Origin: Bacillota bacterium
Lineage (GTDB): Bacteria; Bacillota; UBA994
Length of the DNA stretch: 8,171 nucleotides
NCBI GenBank assembly: GCA_018725275.1
Contig: QLUC01000073.1
Span: forward strand, 1-8,171
Direction: 5' to 3'
Part shown: in pieces, positions 4,996 to 8,171 of the stretch
Position numbering within the stretch: position 1 is the first letter of the stretch
How the letters are laid out: each line of letters begins with the position of its first letter
Notes under the pieces: model-generated
Told to the model about the DNA's origin: nothing
What the model saw: only the letters and a program-made list of their open reading frames with translations
The model's database searches: none
Position numbers and translations under genes: made by a program

Positions 4996-6762
4996 GTGTT
5001 TGATCTACCAGAGCAAGCTAGCGAATGTTTCGTGTCCCTTACAGATGGAGTAGTATCTATCCGGCACGCCGAGGAAGGCCCCTACCCGGTTATTGTTCCC
5101 TGTGAAGGGGTAGTAGTGACGGTTGACGAGGTAGTGTGGGCGCACGAAGTGCCGGTGCGAAAAGGGGATAATGTCAAGATTTTACCTATCTTGGACGAGC
5201 GTCTAGGTTCATGGTCGTTGGCGGTCAGTCCGGATGGTCTGACCGCAACTGTGCGGGTTTTGCCTAGCGTTCGCGTCACGCGCAGTCTGCCGGATTTGCC
5301 TCCCTCCCCGCGGCTAAAACTACAGGTCTTGGAAGAAGTGGAGCGCTTCTCCCCAGTTCAATTAGATACCTTGATGTCGGCCTTGCGACAAGAAGGGGTC
5401 AGGGTGGGAGTTGATCTAAAGATTCTGCCGGAAATCGTTGCCGCTACGGAGGAGCGGGATTTCATTATTGCCCGTGGACAACCTCCTCTAGCGGGTCGCG
5501 ATGCCGAGGCGGTGATATTGTTTGAGCAAAACGACCGAACTGAACGTGAGGTTCGTCCCGACTCTACGGTAGACCATCGCTCGCGCTTTAACTATCATTC
5601 TGTCCGCGAAGGACAGGTCTTAGTGCGGAAAGTGCCACGGATAATGGGCCAAGATGGCGCATCAGTGCGGGGGGAAACCATTTTTGCGAAAGAGCCCGCT
5701 GATATGGACCTCATCGCCGGTGATGGCGTTAGACTGCATGAGGAGTCTTCGCGACTTATAGCGGTGAGTAGCGGTCGGCCGATGGTTAAGCAACGGCAGC
5801 GTGGCCTGCGGGTAGATATTCGTCCGGACATGACTGTTGCGGGCGATGTGGATCTGCGCTCTGGCAACGTCTCTTTTGTCGGCGATGTGACTGTCCAAGG
5901 GGATGTCACGGCTGGTTTTGCCTTGTGGGCCGGTGGCATCATCAAGGTGCGCGGCTTAGCCGAAAACAGCCATCTCCAAGCGTGTGCTGCGGTAGAAGTT
6001 CAGGGTAACATAATATCCTCCCAAGTCTTCGTCGGTCCTCCTCCGGGTTTGTTGCGTACTTTCAACCCTATGCTCCGGGAGCTCGATAGGGATATCAGCA
6101 CAGTGCAGCAGGCCATTGAGCAGTTGAAAAAGAAAATCCCTGCCAATAAGCAATCATTTGCCGGGCGCTTGGTGAGCACCCTCATTGAACAACGCTTGGT
6201 TGGGTTTGATGAGCGCGTAAAGGCCTTATTGCTCGCTTTACATAAATTAGACCGCCGTCTTCATGACTTTTTTGGCGCAAATGTCATGACAATTTTAGCG
6301 AAATTTCTGGAAGAAGCTAATGCCGGAACAAAGACGGAGAGCCACCTTGTCGACTTGCAGGGGGCATTAGGAACCTTGCAGGCACGCTTAGAAGAGCTAT
6401 CCTCGCAAAATGCACATATAAGGGCTCGCAATGTCATTAACAGCACCCTCATCAGTACGGGTGACATATCCGTCGTCAATGGGGGCTGTTACAATTCTTG
6501 GCTTCAAGCAGGCGGGAAAGTCACCGTGCAGGGCGTAGTGCGCGGGGGCGAAATACGAGCCGGCGCGGATGTGGTGGTGAAGGAATTAGGGTCAGAATCG
6601 GGAGCGACCACCCAGGTACATGTGCCAAGTTCCGCCAAGGTCTTTCTGGGTATAGCCTGGGAGCACAGCGGGGTGATCGTTGGTTCGCGTATGCATCGGT
6701 TTGAGAGAAAGCAGTCTGGGGTTGTGATCTTCCTTGAGGGAAACGCTCTGGTGGTGAAGTAG
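4996..6762 (+). CDS. DUF342 / FapA-family beta-helix protein
   Basis: About 588 aa, within the usual range of DUF342 (FapA-like) proteins. The N-terminal half has a divergent repeat-like region, then FIIARGQPPLAGRDA at about residues 156-170, a signature of the family, and V.EGQVL...G..G..V.GE patterns. Residues of about 270-340 form a stacked, Gly- and Val-rich beta-helix (VAGDVDLRSGNVSFVGDV, then VQGDV, WAGGIIKVRG). About 360-475 is a helical, probably coiled-coil insert (LREL, QQAIEQLKKKI, LQARLEELSSQ). The beta-helix resumes to the end (NGGCYNSWLQAGGKVTVQG, GGEIRAGADVVV). No signal peptide or membrane helix is visible, so it is probably cytosolic. In Vibrio vulnificus FapA supports flagellar assembly, but many Bacillota carry solitary DUF342 proteins of unknown role, and no flagellar gene is present here. 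I chose the GTG at 4996, which has GGGGAGGTG 6 nt upstream. The in-frame ATG at 4978 lacks a ribosome binding site. Confidence 0.87.
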   Translation: MFDLPEQASECFVSLTDGVVSIRHAEEGPYPVIVPCEGVVVTVDEVVWAHEVPVRKGDNVKILPILDERLGSWSLAVSPDGLTATVRVLPSVRVTRSLPDLPPSPRLKLQVLEEVERFSPVQLDTLMSALRQEGVRVGVDLKILPEIVAATEERDFIIARGQPPLAGRDAEAVILFEQNDRTEREVRPDSTVDHRSRFNYHSVREGQVLVRKVPRIMGQDGASVRGETIFAKEPADMDLIAGDGVRLHEESSRLIAVSSGRPMVKQRQRGLRVDIRPDMTVAGDVDLRSGNVSFVGDVTVQGDVTAGFALWAGGIIKVRGLAENSHLQACAAVEVQGNIISSQVFVGPPPGLLRTFNPMLRELDRDISTVQQAIEQLKKKIPANKQSFAGRLVSTLIEQRLVGFDERVKALLLALHKLDRRLHDFFGANVMTILAKFLEEANAGTKTESHLVDLQGALGTLQARLEELSSQNAHIRARNVINSTLISTGDISVVNGGCYNSWLQAGGKVTVQGVVRGGEIRAGADVVVKELGSESGATTQVHVPSSAKVFLGIAWEHSGVIVGSRMHRFERKQSGVVIFLEGNALVVK

Positions 6763-6776
6763 GTTGGTCGTATCGA

Positions 6777-6862
6777 CGGCTACCTTTGAATTGTTCATAA
6801 CCCTCCTCCGCACCTCGGTGCGGTTTTTGTCTTTAAGAATATGGCGGGGCAGGTGGTAGCCG
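6777..6862. repeat. Inverted repeat CGGCTACC/GGTAGCCG flanking a terminator
   Basis: CGGCTACC at 6777-6784 and GGTAGCCG at 6855-6862 are perfect inverted copies, extended by one more pair (6776/6863). They enclose the terminator at 6808-6828. If paired in RNA they would cap a long stem with the terminator hairpin nested inside. It could be the ends of a small intergenic element, or chance. Confidence 0.4.
6808..6828 (+). terminator. Rho-independent terminator after the DUF342 gene
   Basis: CCGCACC at 6808-6814 pairs with GGTGCGG at 6817-6823, best drawn as a 6-bp stem with a stable CTCG tetraloop, followed by five Ts. It lies 45 bp after the DUF342 stop and insulates the gene from the PLP enzyme downstream. 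The remaining gap to 6961 holds a second T-run (6885-6891) behind only a weak stem, a TTCTTA/TAAGAA dyad at 6912-6930, and no clear promoter. Confidence 0.85.
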
Positions 6863-6961
6863 TTCGGACGAAGCAAGGAGCGAATTTTTTTAGGCAGAAG
6901 GAGATGATTGATTCTTAGTAGAATTAAGAAAACCAGTTAAGATACAAGAGGAGGTCTTTTT

Positions 6962-8171
6962 TTGGCTAAGCTCCGCGTGCCGTTTGGGCCAACATATGAG
7001 GAGATGCTGCATCCTGAGACCATCGAGGCAGGTATTTTAGAGCAGGCGAGGCAGGCGCTGGTTAGGGATGAGCTTGACCCCATCAATCTTTTTAACATCA
7101 CCTGGAAAGATGAAAATTTAGAAGTGCGTAAGGTGGTTCTGCCTAAGGCGCTCACCGGGGTGGATGCCAACATCGTGGTGATGATTGGGGCAGAATTCCC
7201 CTCTGGTTCGCACAAAGTGGGCCCGGCCTATGCCACTCTTATCGAGGGGTGCGTCGATGGGGAGATTATACCTGGGGAGCACACTATTCTTGGCCCTTCT
7301 ACAGGCAATTTTGGGATTGGGGTGGCCTATATTTGTCGCCTCATGGGTTACCGGGCAGTAATTATCATGCCCGACAACATGAGCAAGGAGCGTTATGAGC
7401 GCATCAAAGGGTACGGCGGGGAACTAGATCTCACGCCGGGGACAGAGAGTGATGTCATCCTGACGCTAAAGAGGACGCATGAGCTGAAGAAAGATCCGAA
7501 AAATATGCCTTTGGCGCAGTTTGAACTAATGCCCAACTACCGCTTTCATCGTTATGTGACGGGTGGCTCCGCGGTCGAGGCAGTTAGGGGCATCGGCAAT
7601 GGGCGCATCGCCTGCTTCACATCCGCCCCGGGTTCGGCGGGCACAATCGCCGCCGGGGATCATATTAAACATTGTTTCCCCGAAGCGAAGATTGTGGCTC
7701 TCGAGCCTTACGAGTGCTCTACCTTGGCTACGGGTGGACGGGGCCAGCACCGCATCGAGGGCATAGGCGACAAAATGTGCACTCTCATCCATAATGTTTT
7801 GGCGACCGACTTTGTGGCACTTATCCGCGATGAGGATGCGGTGCGGGCCCTGAAGCTCGTTCGCGATGGCACAGAACTTTTGGTCAGTCGCGGTGTGGAC
7901 AGAGAATTGGCTCACAGTCTGCAAGATCTCTTTGGCGTTTCGGGCATGTGCAACATTCTCGGTGCCATCAAGATGGCCAAGTACCTGCGCCTAGGGCCGG
8001 ATGACAATGTCGTGACTATCGCCACCGATGGCTTTGATAGGTACCATTCTGTGCTCGAGGACTTAGAACGTCGTAGTTTAGAGGTTACGGACTCGGTGTT
8101 GGGTAGGTGGCACAGCGACATTTTCTTAAATACGGCTGACGACCAAGTCTTTGATTTTCGCCATCCACAGG
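6962..8171 (+). CDS. Diverged CysK-superfamily PLP enzyme (5' part, runs off window)
   Basis: The open frame covers 403 codons without a stop and continues past the right edge. The start is a TTG with AGGAGGT at 6949-6955, 6 nt upstream, encoding MAKLRVPFGPTYEEML. It is a fold-type II PLP enzyme of the cysteine synthase/threonine dehydratase superfamily. K85 in PSGSHKVGPAYA is the expected PLP lysine, GPSTGNFG at 111-118 matches the TSGNTG loop, and MPDNMSKERYERIKGYGGEL mirrors CysK's MPDTMSMERRNLLAALGAEL. QFELMPNYRFH replaces QFKNPANPEIH, SAPGSAGT at 221-228 stands for the GTGGT phosphate loop, and TIATDGFDRYHS replaces VLPDTGERYLS. It has a roughly 60-residue extension before the catalytic core and is already longer than CysK (314 aa), so it is not a simple duplicate. 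The reaction is unknown; elimination or beta-replacement on an amino acid is the family expectation. Databases may label such proteins cysteine synthase, which I would not assume. Confidence 0.85.
   Translation, partial: MAKLRVPFGPTYEEMLHPETIEAGILEQARQALVRDELDPINLFNITWKDENLEVRKVVLPKALTGVDANIVVMIGAEFPSGSHKVGPAYATLIEGCVDGEIIPGEHTILGPSTGNFGIGVAYICRLMGYRAVIIMPDNMSKERYERIKGYGGELDLTPGTESDVILTLKRTHELKKDPKNMPLAQFELMPNYRFHRYVTGGSAVEAVRGIGNGRIACFTSAPGSAGTIAAGDHIKHCFPEAKIVALEPYECSTLATGGRGQHRIEGIGDKMCTLIHNVLATDFVALIRDEDAVRALKLVRDGTELLVSRGVDRELAHSLQDLFGVSGMCNILGAIKMAKYLRLGPDDNVVTIATDGFDRYHSVLEDLERRSLEVTDSVLGRWHSDIFLNTADDQVFDFRHPQ

Noticed and set aside
5595..5945. Minus-strand reading frame inside the DUF342 gene
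   Set aside because: Its product is rich in Ser, Thr, Arg and Pro with no recognisable motif, and the plus strand there encodes a clear beta-helix.
1..8171. CRISPR array, tRNA or rRNA genes, insertion sequence, phage genes or a multi-gene defence system
   Set aside because: No regularly spaced repeats, no transposase or integrase motifs and no RNA gene signatures are visible. All long frames belong to metabolic, repair or regulatory families.

Overview
The window looks like chromosomal core and metabolic DNA from a Bacillota (Firmicutes), probably Clostridia-like, bacterium of moderate GC content. The evidence is strong AGGAGG-type ribosome binding sites, frequent GTG and TTG starts (six of nine genes by my start choices), sigma-A-type promoters, a CymR-like Rrf2 regulator coupled to cysK, a NiaR/NiaX niacin pair, and a stand-alone DUF342 (FapA-type) protein. 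No phage, IS, CRISPR, tRNA or rRNA is visible. Species cannot be named from the sequence.

Layout. (1) Positions 1-868: a minus-strand, divergent cis-prenyltransferase (UppS-like) gene, followed by a 146-bp divergent gap. (2) 868-1542: family-1 uracil-DNA glycosylase on the plus strand. (3) 1570-3059: a good promoter, a 36-bp imperfect dyad at 1603-1638, cysK, an Rrf2/CymR-type regulator overlapping cysK by 4 bp, then a Rho-independent terminator that begins in the regulator's stop codon. (4) 3112-3771: cysE (serine O-acetyltransferase). (5) 3774-4916: niaX (minus) and niaR (plus), divergent around a compact palindromic operator and two back-to-back promoters. niaX ends only 2 bp from cysE. 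(6) 4996-6762: a DUF342/FapA-family protein, followed by a terminator at 6808-6828. (7) 6962 to the right edge: a 403-codon 5' part of a diverged CysK-superfamily PLP enzyme that runs out of the window.

How the genes work together. CysE makes O-acetylserine from serine and acetyl-CoA, and CysK converts it with sulfide to cysteine. The Rrf2 protein is a CymR-like repressor, probably of its own operon through the dyad downstream of the cysK promoter. Its C-terminus ends in Tyr-Ile, the kind of tail that binds the CysK active site, while this CysE lacks a C-terminal Ile. That suggests CysK partners with the regulator here rather than with CysE. NiaR is a niacin-responsive repressor, and NiaX is the niacin-binding S component of an ECF transporter. 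The promoter and operator layout suggests joint control of both genes.

Nothing here is a clearly new system. The items most worth a second look are the cysK-leader dyad, the CysK partner logic, the altered active site of the UppS-like protein, and the diverged PLP enzyme at the right edge.
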